A DNA stretch of 10,036 nt from Eubacteriales bacterium (lineage in GTDB: Bacteria; Bacillota_A; Clostridia; Christensenellales; Aristaeellaceae): assembly GCA_029974855.1 (NCBI GenBank), contig JARKQO010000043.1:1-10036 (forward strand), written 5' to 3'. Below are positions 1 to 7,457 of this stretch, one piece after another (the stretch's first letter is position 1; the number at the start of each line of letters is the position of its first letter). Made by a program: the position numbers and the translations under genes. The notes under the pieces are model-generated. The model did no database searches and was not told the origin of the DNA. It worked only from the letters and a program-made list of their open reading frames with translations.

Positions 1-3000
1 CCGGGTGATGCCCACCCAGGGGCCGTCCCCGGTCCAGGCCTTGGCGGCGCTGACGGAGATCAGCTTCTTGGCCCGCTGGTTGGAAAAGCTCCACCAATTG
101 TCCCGGCCAAGCTCGTCCTTGGCGCTGGCCCTGGCGGAGGCGTCCTCCGCGTAGCCGGCTCCCGGGGCCGCCTCTTGGGCCCAGTAGGCCCCGGTGGCCG
201 GCACCAGCAGCTCCCCGCGCCAGCGGTTGGGCGCGGCGGTGTGGGCCGCGTCCCCACTGGGGTCGCTGGAATCCGTGGAAGCCCACAGCGTCACGGTGGT
301 GGAGGTGGGGCTTCCGGCCCCCGACCTGGTGACGGTGCAGGCAATGCTGTCCGGCCGCACGCCGTCCCGGTTGTTTTCATCCACCCAGTTTTTCACAAAG
401 TAGAGCTTCCGAAGGGCCAGCTTGTTGGCGATTTCGCTGATGGTGTTGGAATCCCATGGCTTGGGGTTGTCCACGGTGAAGCCCGCGCCGGAGGGGGTCA
501 AAGTGGTGCCTCTGAGCACCATCCGGGTTTCTTCCGTCCAGTACCGGCGCAGCTGCATGCTATGGGGCACGTACATGGGCAGCGCCTGGGTAATGACGAG
601 GTAGCGGTCGTTCAGGTGGGCGTCCAGCAAGGTCGCCCATGGGAGGGTCTTGGTTCTGCCGGTTGTGCCCCAGGTAAAGCCCCCGTCCTCGGAAGCCCAG
701 ACCTCAAAGGTCACCTCGCTGGGCAGCGCCCCCAGGTCATCCAGGTGGGACAGCTCCACAGAGCCAAGAACCAGGCCGTCGCTGTCCTGCCAAGACTTCT
801 TGGCCAGCACGTTGACGGTCTTCAGGGCATTGGTCAGCTGCAGCGTGCCGCCGCCGGCGCTCAGGCGGTAGTGGGTGGCATAGGGCGCGGCCAAAGTCTC
901 CTCCACGTAGTAGGTGAAGGTTTGGCCCGTGGTGGCGTACTTGGGGAAGGGGCCGGTAAATACCGCGAACCACTTGTGGGCGTCGGAGCCGGCACCCTGG
1001 CTCCAGGAGGACGTGGATACGGAGAAGGCGGCATCCACGCCGGAAGGGGTCCTGCGCTTCAGGGTAAAACCAAGGGGCATGGCGGCGGGGTTGAAGGCCG
1101 GACGGGTACCGAACGCGTTATCCTGGTCGGCCCAGACCTTGGTGGCCGTGAGGGTTTCGTAGTTCTGGGGCTCATAGGCGTTGGCGAAGGCGGCCTGGCC
1201 CAGCTCGTGCCCCGGGTCCCAGGTGACGGCGGACTTGCCGCCGTCGGGAGTGGCGGTATAGCCCGCGATGGGCTTTTCCATCACGTAGTAGCCGTATTCC
1301 CGCCCGTCGGGGGCGTACCGCAGAAGCGGCCCGCCGGCGGCGTCCGCGGTAAAAAGGTACGTCTGGGTAATGTCGGAAAGATCGGCGGTGGGGCTGCCGG
1401 GGACGGTGGCGGTATGGACCACCGCGTCCCGGGTGCGGACGCCGTTGTCCCAGGTCTGGTGCAGCTCAAAGGTCGCGCCGGGGAAGCCCACCTGGTGATC
1501 GGTTTTCTTGGACCAGTCCCAGGTCTTGGTGACCTGGATGGAAACAGCGGGCGACCCCAGGTTATAGGTGTTGGTGACTGTGCCCCGAACCTTGTCGTTG
1601 ACGGTAATGTAGGAATCCAGATGGAAGGGTATCGGGCTCCCCCCGTCCAGCTCCTTGACATAGTAGGAATAGCGGCTGCCGTAGTCGTCGTAGGTGGGCA
1701 GCCCGGGGAAGGTGGCGGTGGTTTTGCCGGGTTCCAGGGTTTCGATCCAGTCCGCGCCGTCCTTCTGGACCGCTTCCTCCCCGGTGATGGCTTTGCTGAG
1801 ATCCTCCGTGGTGCGGTAGAGCTGGAATCTCCCCTTGGGCAGGTCCGCCGGATGGAACCAGGCCGGCAGGTTCATCCACAGCTTCTTGGTCTGTAGGCTG
1901 CGGGTATTTTTCAGGGTGTTGATGATGGTGCCGGTGGTATCCTTGTTGAAGCTGGCATAGGCGAAACCCTCCGGCCCCACCTCCCCGGGCTGCTTTGCAA
2001 GGGTCTCCCGGGTGGTTTTGCCGCCGGCGTCCGGCTGGACGGGGGTTCCGTCCTTCTGGCTATAGTAGGATACCCCGTATTCCGACGCCTGTAAAATGGT
2101 TTCCTTTACGTAGTAATAGTAGCGGTCGCCCTCCCCGTTAAACATCGGGTAGCTTCCAAAGCCGCAGGTCCAAAGCCATTCATTGCTGGCGATGGCGGTG
2201 TTCCAGAAGCGCATCGTGGCCACCAGCTCCGCCGCGCCGCTGGCGTCGCCGGTGTAGCGGTACAAGGACAGCCGGATGTCCGGGCGTCGCGGGGTTCCGG
2301 TACCCGGGTCGCGCCAGACCTTGTTGATGGAGATCTCTCCGCTGCCCGCCAGGCTGTTGGTGAAGGTATACTCCCGCCGGTCCGGGTCGTCCAGGGTGTC
2401 GCCGTAGCGGTAGGGGCCGGCGGAGCCGGAGGAGGAGAGGTATTCCGGCGGTGCGGCGGAGAGCTGGATGCGGCCATCCACGAAGGGGGTGAGGGTGGTT
2501 TCGTCCACCAGCCCGTAGAGGCCCGCCTCCCGGACGGTATAGCGGATGAACGCGCCGTTTTCATCGAATTTCTCCAGGTTCTCAAATACGCAGCTTCCCC
2601 CGGACAGGGGCACCGTCCTGGAATCCACCAGCCCGCCGCCCTCTTTGTGCAGCTCAAACAGCGCCACCAGGGGCTTGCCGCCCAAAGCGCCCACCGCCCA
2701 TTGCTTGTTCACCGTGAGGGTGAGCTTGCCCATACGCCGGTTGGAGATGGCATAGGTGGACGAATTGATTTTCTGGGTGGTTACCTGGTACCGGCTGTGC
2801 GCGGTGCGGGCGTAGCCCTGGCCAAGGGGCAGGTAGGCGGCGTAGTCCTCAAAGGCCAGCCCTCCGCCGGGAATCTCCCGGACGAAGTAGTCGTCAGGGT
2901 TGCCGGTTTCCGCTCCGGTGGGCATATGGTAGATTTCCCCCAGCCAGGAGCCCGCGGCGGTGAGAACAGCGGTCTCCACGGGGTCGGCGCCGTCCTGATA

Positions 3001-4650
3001 GAACAGGCCTACCGTCACCGGAACCCGGCGCAGAAGGTCCCCGTCGTCCAGCCAGACCTTGCGCACATGAAACCAGAGGCCGGTGGGTCCGCCGCCCTTG
3101 GCGTTGACGATGGTGGCGGTTTTCACGCCGCTTTCGTCCCGGGAATAGGAGATGTCCGACAGCCCGTAGTCGGCGGGCTCCGTTACCGCCGTTTCCGCCA
3201 CGGTGTAGACATAGGCCCTGCCCTGGGCGTCGTATCCGGGCAGGTTCGTAAACAACACGTCCAGATCGCCGGTGCCGGAGAGGGTGAACCGGGTGCCGGA
3301 ATCCCATGTGACCCCGGCGGGCAGCAAAATGCCGCTGACGTCCCAGCCCGCCAGGCCGTCCTGGAGGATTTCAATCTGGATGGAGGAAGGCTCCCCTTCC
3401 TCCAAAGCGGGGGACCAAATCTTTTTCACCCGCAGCTCCGTGGTCCCCACCAGCCGGTTCTCCAGGGTGTTGCCGCCGTCGCCGGGGGCGGGCTGGGTTA
3501 CCGCAAAGTCATACCCGCCCCAGGAGAACTTCCCCTCCAGGATGTTGTCTGTGGGGATGCCGGCCGCCGCGTCCAGGGTCGCGCCGATTTCGCGGACCCG
3601 GTACTGGTAGGCGTGGCCGTTTTCGTCGTACTTGGGGAGGCCACTGAAGGCGCTGGAAAGGGTCATGGCTTCCGTCCGGAAGCCGGTGACGGTTTTCGTC
3701 TCCAGCTCAGCCCAGGCCGAGTCGTCGGCGGAGGCCAGCTTCCGCTCCAGCCTCACGGCGATGCCGCCGTTCATGGACTGCACCGCCTTGGCCTGCCACA
3801 CCTTGGTGAAGGGTACGGAGGTGGCGGCCTTGCGGATGTTGGTCACGGTGGCCCCGGGCAGAATGAACTCGGTGGTGGCCGGGCCGGTGACGTTTGCGAT
3901 CTCGGTCTTGTAGTCGCCGGGGTTGGTCATGATCTCCCGGATATAATAGACGTACTGGTTGCCCAGGGGATCGTACCGGGGCAGCGCGTCATCCCCGGCG
4001 TACACCACCTCGCCTTCGGCGGCATCGCCGGCGAGGGTCATGTTGTCATGGCCCTTTACAGGGGAAAGCGTGTGAAAGCCCAGGCCGCTGTTCATGGGGT
4101 AGCGGTATAGGTAGAACTTCACCTGGGGCCGGGCGGCCGTGTCGCCGTCGTCCTTCCATACCTTGGTAAAGGCGAAGCCGGTGGTATCCACAATGGTGTT
4201 GATCAGCGTGCCGCCCTCGTAGGCTGTGCCGGGATCGGTTTTTTCGGCATAGACGCCCACGTTTTTCACAGACTGCTCGTATTCCCCCAGGCTGGGGTCC
4301 CCGGAGGGAACGTTTGCCTCCCGGATGGAGTAGTCCAGCAGGTGGCCGGTGTCGTCATAGGCGGGAAGGCCCTTCACCGTCAGGGTCCACAAATCCCCCG
4401 TATTGTCCAAGGTGTAGTCCCAGGGGTCCGAAGGGTCGAAAGGGCCCAAGGGGGTGGGGGAGGCGGAGCCCCGCAGCTGCCACATCAGCGACAGATAGCC
4501 CAGCCAGTCGCCGGAGCTGGGCCGGGTCTTCTCGCGGGTGGAGGCGTCATACCATTGCTTGCTAACGGTCAGCGTGGTTTCCACCGTGTTCAGAACGCCG
4601 TCCGCCCTGGGAGTGCTGTTATAGCCCTCCACGTCATCCTGGAGGACGGT
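1..4650 (-). pseudogene. Downstream, in-frame continuation of the giant Cna_B-repeat protein (C-terminus off window)
   Basis: I translated all 1,550 codons from 4650 to 1 in the frame of the upstream part and found no stop and no frame break. The product is a tandem array of Cna_B-type units, each with a K-x-W strand (for example FTKVWKDDGD), a turn often of the form LPKYDENG, an aromatic-rich strand ending in Glu, and a closing Asn. Cna_B domains are immunoglobulin-like stalk modules of Gram-positive adhesins and pilins, often locked by Lys-Asn isopeptide bonds. The window starts on a codon boundary inside unit 13, so the C-terminus, where an LPxTG-like sorting signal is expected, is not visible. 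This stretch has no signal peptide of its own and no convincing restart next to the amber codon. It is expressed only if the amber is read through, suppressed, or absent from the true sequence. I label it pseudogene for that reason, but it shows no further decay. Confidence 0.85.
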
Positions 4651-4842
4651 CTAGGCGACGGGCGCGCCACCCGCGTACTTGGGCAGGCCTACATAGGAGT
4701 ACTTCGTCAGGTTGTAGCTCACAGGCTCGATCACAGGGGAGGGCGGCGAAGGAATAGCGGAGCCGTCCGCCTGGAGGGTCAGGGTCAAATCAGGCCGGGT
4801 ATCGGCCCTGTTGTCATTCCAGTACACGGAGAAGGTATAATC
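4582..4842 (-). repeat. Unit 0: short, degenerate first Cna_B unit carrying the amber codon
   Basis: This unit runs from YTFSVYW through TRPDLTLTLQ and LPKY to VLNTVE, about 89 residues, close to the length of a minimal Cna_B domain and shorter than all its followers. The Lys two before the Trp is replaced by Val (SVYW), and the usual Glu column holds Gln (TVLQD), although the next residue is Asp. The closing Asn is kept. It therefore seems unable to form the canonical isopeptide bond, unlike every complete unit after it. The amber at 4651-4653 lies four codons before the Gln. Confidence 0.7.
4651..4653 (-). other. In-frame amber (TAG) codon interrupting the giant protein
   Basis: The codon sits in the context GCC-TAG-ACC. 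Aligned with the other units on the LPKY turn, it falls where units read Y-x-V/I-x-E, as in YRVRE, YTVRE and YSIRE. That column is aromatic, mostly Tyr, so TAC or TAT to TAG is a single-base change. The following base is A, not the CAR-YYA context of known efficient leaky ambers. The Fe-S gene at 8282-9562 in this window also ends in TAG, which argues mildly against general TAG reassignment. Sequencing error, a real nonsense mutation and recoding cannot be separated from this sequence alone. Confidence 0.95.
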
Positions 4843-6393
4843 CCTCAGCGCCATGGCGGTGAGGGCCACGGAGGCGGCCCCGGAGGAAAACGCGCCGGAG
4901 TCGCCGGACATGGAGGCGTCGTACCCGGCCGCGCTTTGGGAAATGGCATAGGTCTCCGCCTCGGGATCGATGGTGATGGTATAGGAAAGGGCAGGATCGC
5001 CATCGGGGGTGAGGACCGTTACCCGCAGCGTCACGCTGCCAGCTTCGTCCACCACAGGGGTGGAAACGGAGGCGATCTCCGTGGGATAGGCGTCCAGATC
5101 GCAGGTAACCTCACCGCTGACAGGGTCCTGGGAGAGGGAAAGGCCCAAGGGAAAATCCACGGCTGCCGCGCCGTTGAGGGCCAAGGTCAGGGTCAGGGTG
5201 TAATGGGTGGCGGGGGTGGCCTTCATGGCCATGGCCCCAAAGCTCATCAGGGCCATGGAGGGCATGGCGGCCAAAGCATGGGGCTGGGCCACGATGGAAA
5301 GGGACAAATCCGCGGCGGCCTCAAAAAAGGCAAGCTCCCCGGCCTGCGCCACCACCGCGCCCCAGTGGTCGCTGTAGTCAAAGGCAAGGGTCTCTCCCGC
5401 GTATTCCATGGCGGTGGCCCGGTACAGGGCGGACTGGTCCAGGCCCTCCAGGGGGAATTGGCCCTGGCCCTGGCCATCCGCGTCCGGCGTGATTTCCAGG
5501 GTGGATACCATGCGCTCCCCATGGCCGTCGTCCATGAACAGCCCCACCTTCAGCGCCCCATAGCCCGCTTCAGGCCGGCTCTGGAAATCCACCTCCACCT
5601 GGTACAAAGCCTCCGGGCCGTACAGGGCCCCTTCCTCCGGGGCGGCGGGCTCATCGGAAACGGGCTCATCGGAAGCGGGTTTTTCAGTGGCGGGAGCCGC
5701 CGGGGTAAGGGTGATCAGCGTTTCGTTGGGGTTGTCCTGGTACTGGATCAAATACCCCGCCGCTGCACAGTCCAAGGGGGCTTCGCCCCCCAGGCGCGCC
5801 ACCCGCACACGGTAGCCAAGGCGGGCGTCCAGGCCCTCCAGCGGGAATGAATCGTGGATTTGGCCGCCCTTGCCGGAAGCCAGCTCCCGCTCATAATCCT
5901 GGAGCGGCGCTTGGGGGTCGGGCACGGGCGTCCAGTTCAGGCCATCGGCGCTGGTTTCCAGCCGGAGGGTCATCTGCCCCTCCTGTAGGCCTGTCACATA
6001 GATTTGGTATTGGTGGTCCTTTCCAAAATAGGACGGCTCAGGGGAGGGGGATGGCCCGTGGGACGGGGACGGCCCATGGGAAGGGGACGGTTCCGGGGAC
6101 GCGCTGGATTCCGGGGACGGGGAGGGCTCCTGGGAAGCCTCCGGCTGTTCCTCCGGTTCGGGGGTCAAAGTGGGCCCCGGAGACACGGTAGCGCCCGCCC
6201 CCGGCTTTTCGGACAGGGTGGGCGTAGGACCCGGCTTTTTGGTCGGGTCTTGCGTCGGAACCTGCGTGACTTCCTCGCCGCGTTCTCTGGCTGATGAGGC
6301 TTCAGCGGCGCTGGGGCCAAATACCCCCGGGTCCACAAAAGAGAAGAGCATCATCAAAGAGAGCAAAAGGGCTAGCAACCGTTTTTGTGACAT
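4651..6393 (-). CDS. N-terminal part of giant secreted Cna_B-repeat surface protein, ending at an in-frame amber codon
   Basis: Read conventionally this is a 580-residue secreted protein. The ATG at 6391-6393 is preferred because AAGCGAGG lies 7 bases upstream and the protein then begins with a classical signal peptide; an in-frame TTG at 6424-6426 would add 11 unlikely residues. Order: signal peptide (about 1-32), Pro/Ser/Glu/Thr-rich linker (about 43-121), two related domains sharing FPLEGLD (about 125-230 and 258-370), a Met-rich hydrophobic stretch (about 374-391), a beta-rich region (about 398-490), and the first, short Cna_B unit (about 518 onward, W525, LPKY at 570-573). The frame stops at TAG 4651-4653, inside that unit. 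The same frame continues without another stop to base 1, so this is very probably the front of a much larger adhesin or stalk protein. As terminated it would lack a wall anchor and be released. The binding target is unknown. Confidence 0.88.
   Translation of the reverse strand: MSQKRLLALLLSLMMLFSFVDPGVFGPSAAEASSARERGEEVTQVPTQDPTKKPGPTPTLSEKPGAGATVSPGPTLTPEPEEQPEASQEPSPSPESSASPEPSPSHGPSPSHGPSPSPEPSYFGKDHQYQIYVTGLQEGQMTLRLETSADGLNWTPVPDPQAPLQDYERELASGKGGQIHDSFPLEGLDARLGYRVRVARLGGEAPLDCAAAGYLIQYQDNPNETLITLTPAAPATEKPASDEPVSDEPAAPEEGALYGPEALYQVEVDFQSRPEAGYGALKVGLFMDDGHGERMVSTLEITPDADGQGQGQFPLEGLDQSALYRATAMEYAGETLAFDYSDHWGAVVAQAGELAFFEAAADLSLSIVAQPHALAAMPSMALMSFGAMAMKATPATHYTLTLTLALNGAAAVDFPLGLSLSQDPVSGEVTCDLDAYPTEIASVSTPVVDEAGSVTLRVTVLTPDGDPALSYTITIDPEAETYAISQSAAGYDASMSGDSGAFSSGAASVALTAMALRDYTFSVYWNDNRADTRPDLTLTLQADGSAIPSPPSPVIEPVSYNLTKYSYVGLPKYAGGAPVA
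5284..5622 (-). other. N-terminal domain copy B (FPLEGLD type)
   Basis: Residues about 258-370 repeat the layout of copy A: a first strand (LYQVEVDF), a strand giving LKVGLFMDDG, then GQFPLEGLDQSALYR (311-325), then a strand with YAGETLAF. It lies after a short EKPASDEPVSDEP linker. The shared FPLEGLD segment and similar spacing point to an old internal duplication that is distinct from the K-x-W units. Confidence 0.5.
5704..6021 (-). other. N-terminal domain copy A (FPLEGLD type)
   Basis: Residues about 125-230 are predicted beta-rich by eye, with alternating hydrophobic residues in QIYVTGL, MTLRLETS and YRVRVARL. The segment DSFPLEGLDARLGYR (183-194) closely matches a segment in the next domain. 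The layout resembles a divergent Cna_B or Ig-like fold, but the K-x-W strand is absent. I do not assign a ligand. Confidence 0.5.
6031..6267 (-). repeat. Pro/Ser/Glu/Thr-rich linker with 18-bp PSPSHG tandem repeats
   Basis: Residues 43-121 are a low-complexity Pro-rich linker of the kind that spans or leaves the cell wall. Two exact PSPSHG copies are encoded at 6073-6090 and 6055-6072, followed by a related PSPSPE at 6037-6054. The 18-bp DNA copies differ by only two bases. Such a tract could vary in copy number in frame. A linker at the N-terminus suggests that the two domains after it are displayed on a flexible tether. Confidence 0.75.
6298..6393 (-). other. Signal peptide region of the giant surface protein
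   Basis: Residues 1-32 show a short basic n-region (SQKR), a hydrophobic core (LLALLLSLMMLFSFV) and small residues around SAAEA that suit signal peptidase I. No YSIRK-type motif is present. Cleavage near residues 31-33 is an estimate by eye. Confidence 0.8.
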
Positions 6394-6400
6394 AGATGGA

Positions 6401-6406
6401 CCTCGC
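6401..6406 (-). promoter_or_regulatory. Ribosome binding site that decides the start of the giant protein
   Basis: On the minus strand GCGAGG stands 7 bases before the ATG at 6391-6393. The wider AAGCGAGG is one mismatch from AAGGAGG. It supports the ATG over the upstream TTG. Confidence 0.6.
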
Positions 6407-6421
6407 TTCCAAATGACACAT

Positions 6422-6443
6422 GGCAAAACTGTCGAATTTTGCC
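6422..6443. promoter_or_regulatory. Inverted repeat GGCAAAA-N8-TTTTGCC (possible operator or leader hairpin)
   Basis: The two 7-base arms are perfect complements around an 8-base spacer. The element lies 29-50 bases upstream of the giant protein's ATG, so it could be a repressor or activator site or a hairpin in its leader. No regulator is recognised from it. Confidence 0.4.
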
Positions 6444-6502
6444 GTATGGTCCATATGATACTACATTTTTGGCAGTTTGGGTAGCTTTTTCATGGCGGCC
6501 TA

Positions 6503-6511
6503 TGCTACAAT
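6503..6511 (+). promoter_or_regulatory. Candidate extended -10 promoter element (TGCTACAAT) for the sortase gene
   Basis: TG-N-TACAAT matches an extended -10 box with one mismatch to TATAAT, about 47 bases before the sortase start. No clear -35 is present at 16-18 bases upstream, which is tolerated for extended -10 promoters. The assignment is by eye only. Confidence 0.35.
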
Positions 6512-6557
6512 CTCTGGGACAGGGATGATTGCCGATCGAGATGCCGGAGGCTATGAA

Positions 6558-7421
6558 ATGCAGCTAAAACGGGTGGTTTGGTGGGTATCTGTGGTGGTGT
6601 TCGCCTTCAGCGCCGCATGGATTGGGTGGTACCTTTACCAGGCTTATTTCGGCGCGGAAGCGCTCCAGGGCCTGTCCCACGAAGTGGCGCAACAGCGCGC
6701 GGCCACTGGGTTTGAGGCATCGGAAGAGCCCCTCCCGGAGAGCGCCGGGCAGGGGGAAACCCAGGTAATATTTGGCAAAACGGACCAAGCCCCCCGGGAG
6801 CGGCAGGACGCTGAGGCGGAGGACAAGGTCCTGGCGGCCTACGCCCAGCTGGCCCGGGAAAACCCGGACATGATAGGATGGATTTACATCCAGGACACGG
6901 TGGTGGATTATCCGGTGATGCACACGCCGGGGGACCCGGAGCGCTACCTGCACCAGGATTTTGAGGGACAGTACGCCTTCGCGGGGCTGCCCTTTTTGGA
7001 CGGGGGGTGCGATCCCCAGGCCGCTTCGGCCAACCTGATCGTATACGCCCACAACATGCGCTCGGGCCAGATGTTTGCCCAGTTGAGGGAGTACCTGGAC
7101 CCTGCCTTCCGGCAGGGGCATCCGATGATCACCTTCGACACCCTCACCAGGCGCGGCCAGTACCAGGTGGTGGCGGTGCTGAAGCTGCGGGCCATCGGGC
7201 GGCAGGAGCCCTCCATGCGCTGCTACCGGCAGATCGATACCACCCGCCAGGAGGCTGTGGACGGGCTGAACGAGTACCTGGAGCGCTTTGCCACCGTCCG
7301 GGAGGGCCAGTTCCAGCTGGGGGACGACATTCTGACCCTGAGCACCTGCGAACGCACCACCAGCACGGACCGCCTGGTGGTGATGGCCCGCAGGGTGCCG
7401 GACGAGCCCCAGGCAGAGTAA
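6558..7421 (+). CDS. Class B sortase
   Basis: This 287-residue membrane-anchored cysteine transpeptidase would cleave a C-terminal sorting motif in secreted proteins and join them to the cell wall. The ATG at 6558 is chosen because GGAGG (6546-6550) sits 7 bases upstream; the frame stays open further upstream, but that stretch has no such site. An N-terminal membrane helix spans about residues 6-27, followed by a polar stem (about 30-90) and the catalytic domain, which opens with NPDMIGWIYI and DYPVMHT. The active-site set is complete: His165 in YAHNM, Cys264 in LSTC and Arg272 in DRLVVMAR. The LSTC and Arg-strand pattern and the NPDMIGW entry are typical of class B, so this is not a housekeeping class A enzyme. 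It is divergently placed 164 bases from the giant surface protein, which is its likely substrate, though the sorting motif is outside the window. It appears to head a three-gene transcription unit. Confidence 0.93.
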   Translation: MQLKRVVWWVSVVVFAFSAAWIGWYLYQAYFGAEALQGLSHEVAQQRAATGFEASEEPLPESAGQGETQVIFGKTDQAPRERQDAEAEDKVLAAYAQLARENPDMIGWIYIQDTVVDYPVMHTPGDPERYLHQDFEGQYAFAGLPFLDGGCDPQAASANLIVYAHNMRSGQMFAQLREYLDPAFRQGHPMITFDTLTRRGQYQVVAVLKLRAIGRQEPSMRCYRQIDTTRQEAVDGLNEYLERFATVREGQFQLGDDILTLSTCERTTSTDRLVVMARRVPDEPQAE

Positions 7422-7441
7422 GGATGGCACCCGTACCGATG

Positions 7442-7448
7442 AAGGAGG
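7442..7448 (+). promoter_or_regulatory. Strong ribosome binding site of the methyltransferase gene
   Basis: AAGGAGG lies 9 bases before the ATG at 7458 and inside the 36-base gap after the sortase stop. It fixes the start and shows independent, efficient initiation. Confidence 0.75.
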
Positions 7449-7457
7449 CGTCTCATC

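Larger units (their letters stand above)
1..4842 (-). repeat. Tandem array of Cna_B-type units (unit 0, units 1-12 complete, unit 13 partial)
   Basis: The anchor is the Trp of the K-x-W strand. Its codons start (lowest coordinate) at 4819 (unit 0), 4552, 4156, 3796, 3415, 3052, 2698, 2314, 1876, 1519, 1132, 790, 385 and 34. Units 1-12 are 114-146 codons apart, mean about 125; unit 0 is only 89 codons long. All thirteen units after unit 0 have Lys two residues before the Trp. All twelve complete ones have Glu four residues after the aromatic strand column, and all close with Asn (INTIV, TNIRK, ENRLV, VNAKG, SNRRM, TNSLA, INTLK, TNTYN, ANAYE, TNALK, ANKLA, SNQRA). This is the Lys/Glu/Asn set expected for autocatalytic isopeptide bonds. 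The bonds themselves are inferred. The units differ strongly in sequence, so the array is old rather than recently amplified. Confidence 0.85.
6394..6557. promoter_or_regulatory. Divergent intergenic region between giant surface protein and sortase
   Basis: These 164 bases are clearly more AT-rich than the flanking genes and must hold the promoters for both directions. They contain an inverted repeat at 6422-6443, a short palindrome TATGGTCCATA at about 6445-6455, and a possible extended -10 element for the plus strand at 6503-6511. On the minus strand TATCAT (forward ATGATA, 6455-6460) could serve as a -10 for the giant gene, but I see no good -35 for it. No RNA gene or riboswitch is recognisable. 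Confidence 0.6.

Noticed and set aside
175..1896. Long open frame on the plus strand (573 codons), with similar ones at 2647-4110 and 4342-5850
   Set aside because: They lie antisense to the Cna_B array, are Gly/Val/His/Gln-rich with no recognisable domain, and arise because the GC-rich coding strand seldom generates stops in the complement. The minus-strand frame has clear domain repeats.
4600..4650. Possible translational restart just after the amber codon (GTG in GAC-GTG-GAG, or ATG in another frame)
   Set aside because: There is no in-frame ATG with a ribosome binding site here, and a product starting here would have no signal peptide, so it could not act as a surface stalk.
6477..6557. 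N-terminal extension of the sortase from the TTG at 6477
   Set aside because: There is no ribosome binding site for it, the extension would cover the likely promoter, and the ATG at 6558 has GGAGG at ideal spacing followed directly by the membrane helix.
6564..7430. Minus-strand open frame of 288 codons opposite the sortase
   Set aside because: It is a shadow of the sortase, whose His-Cys-Arg active site is complete in the plus frame.
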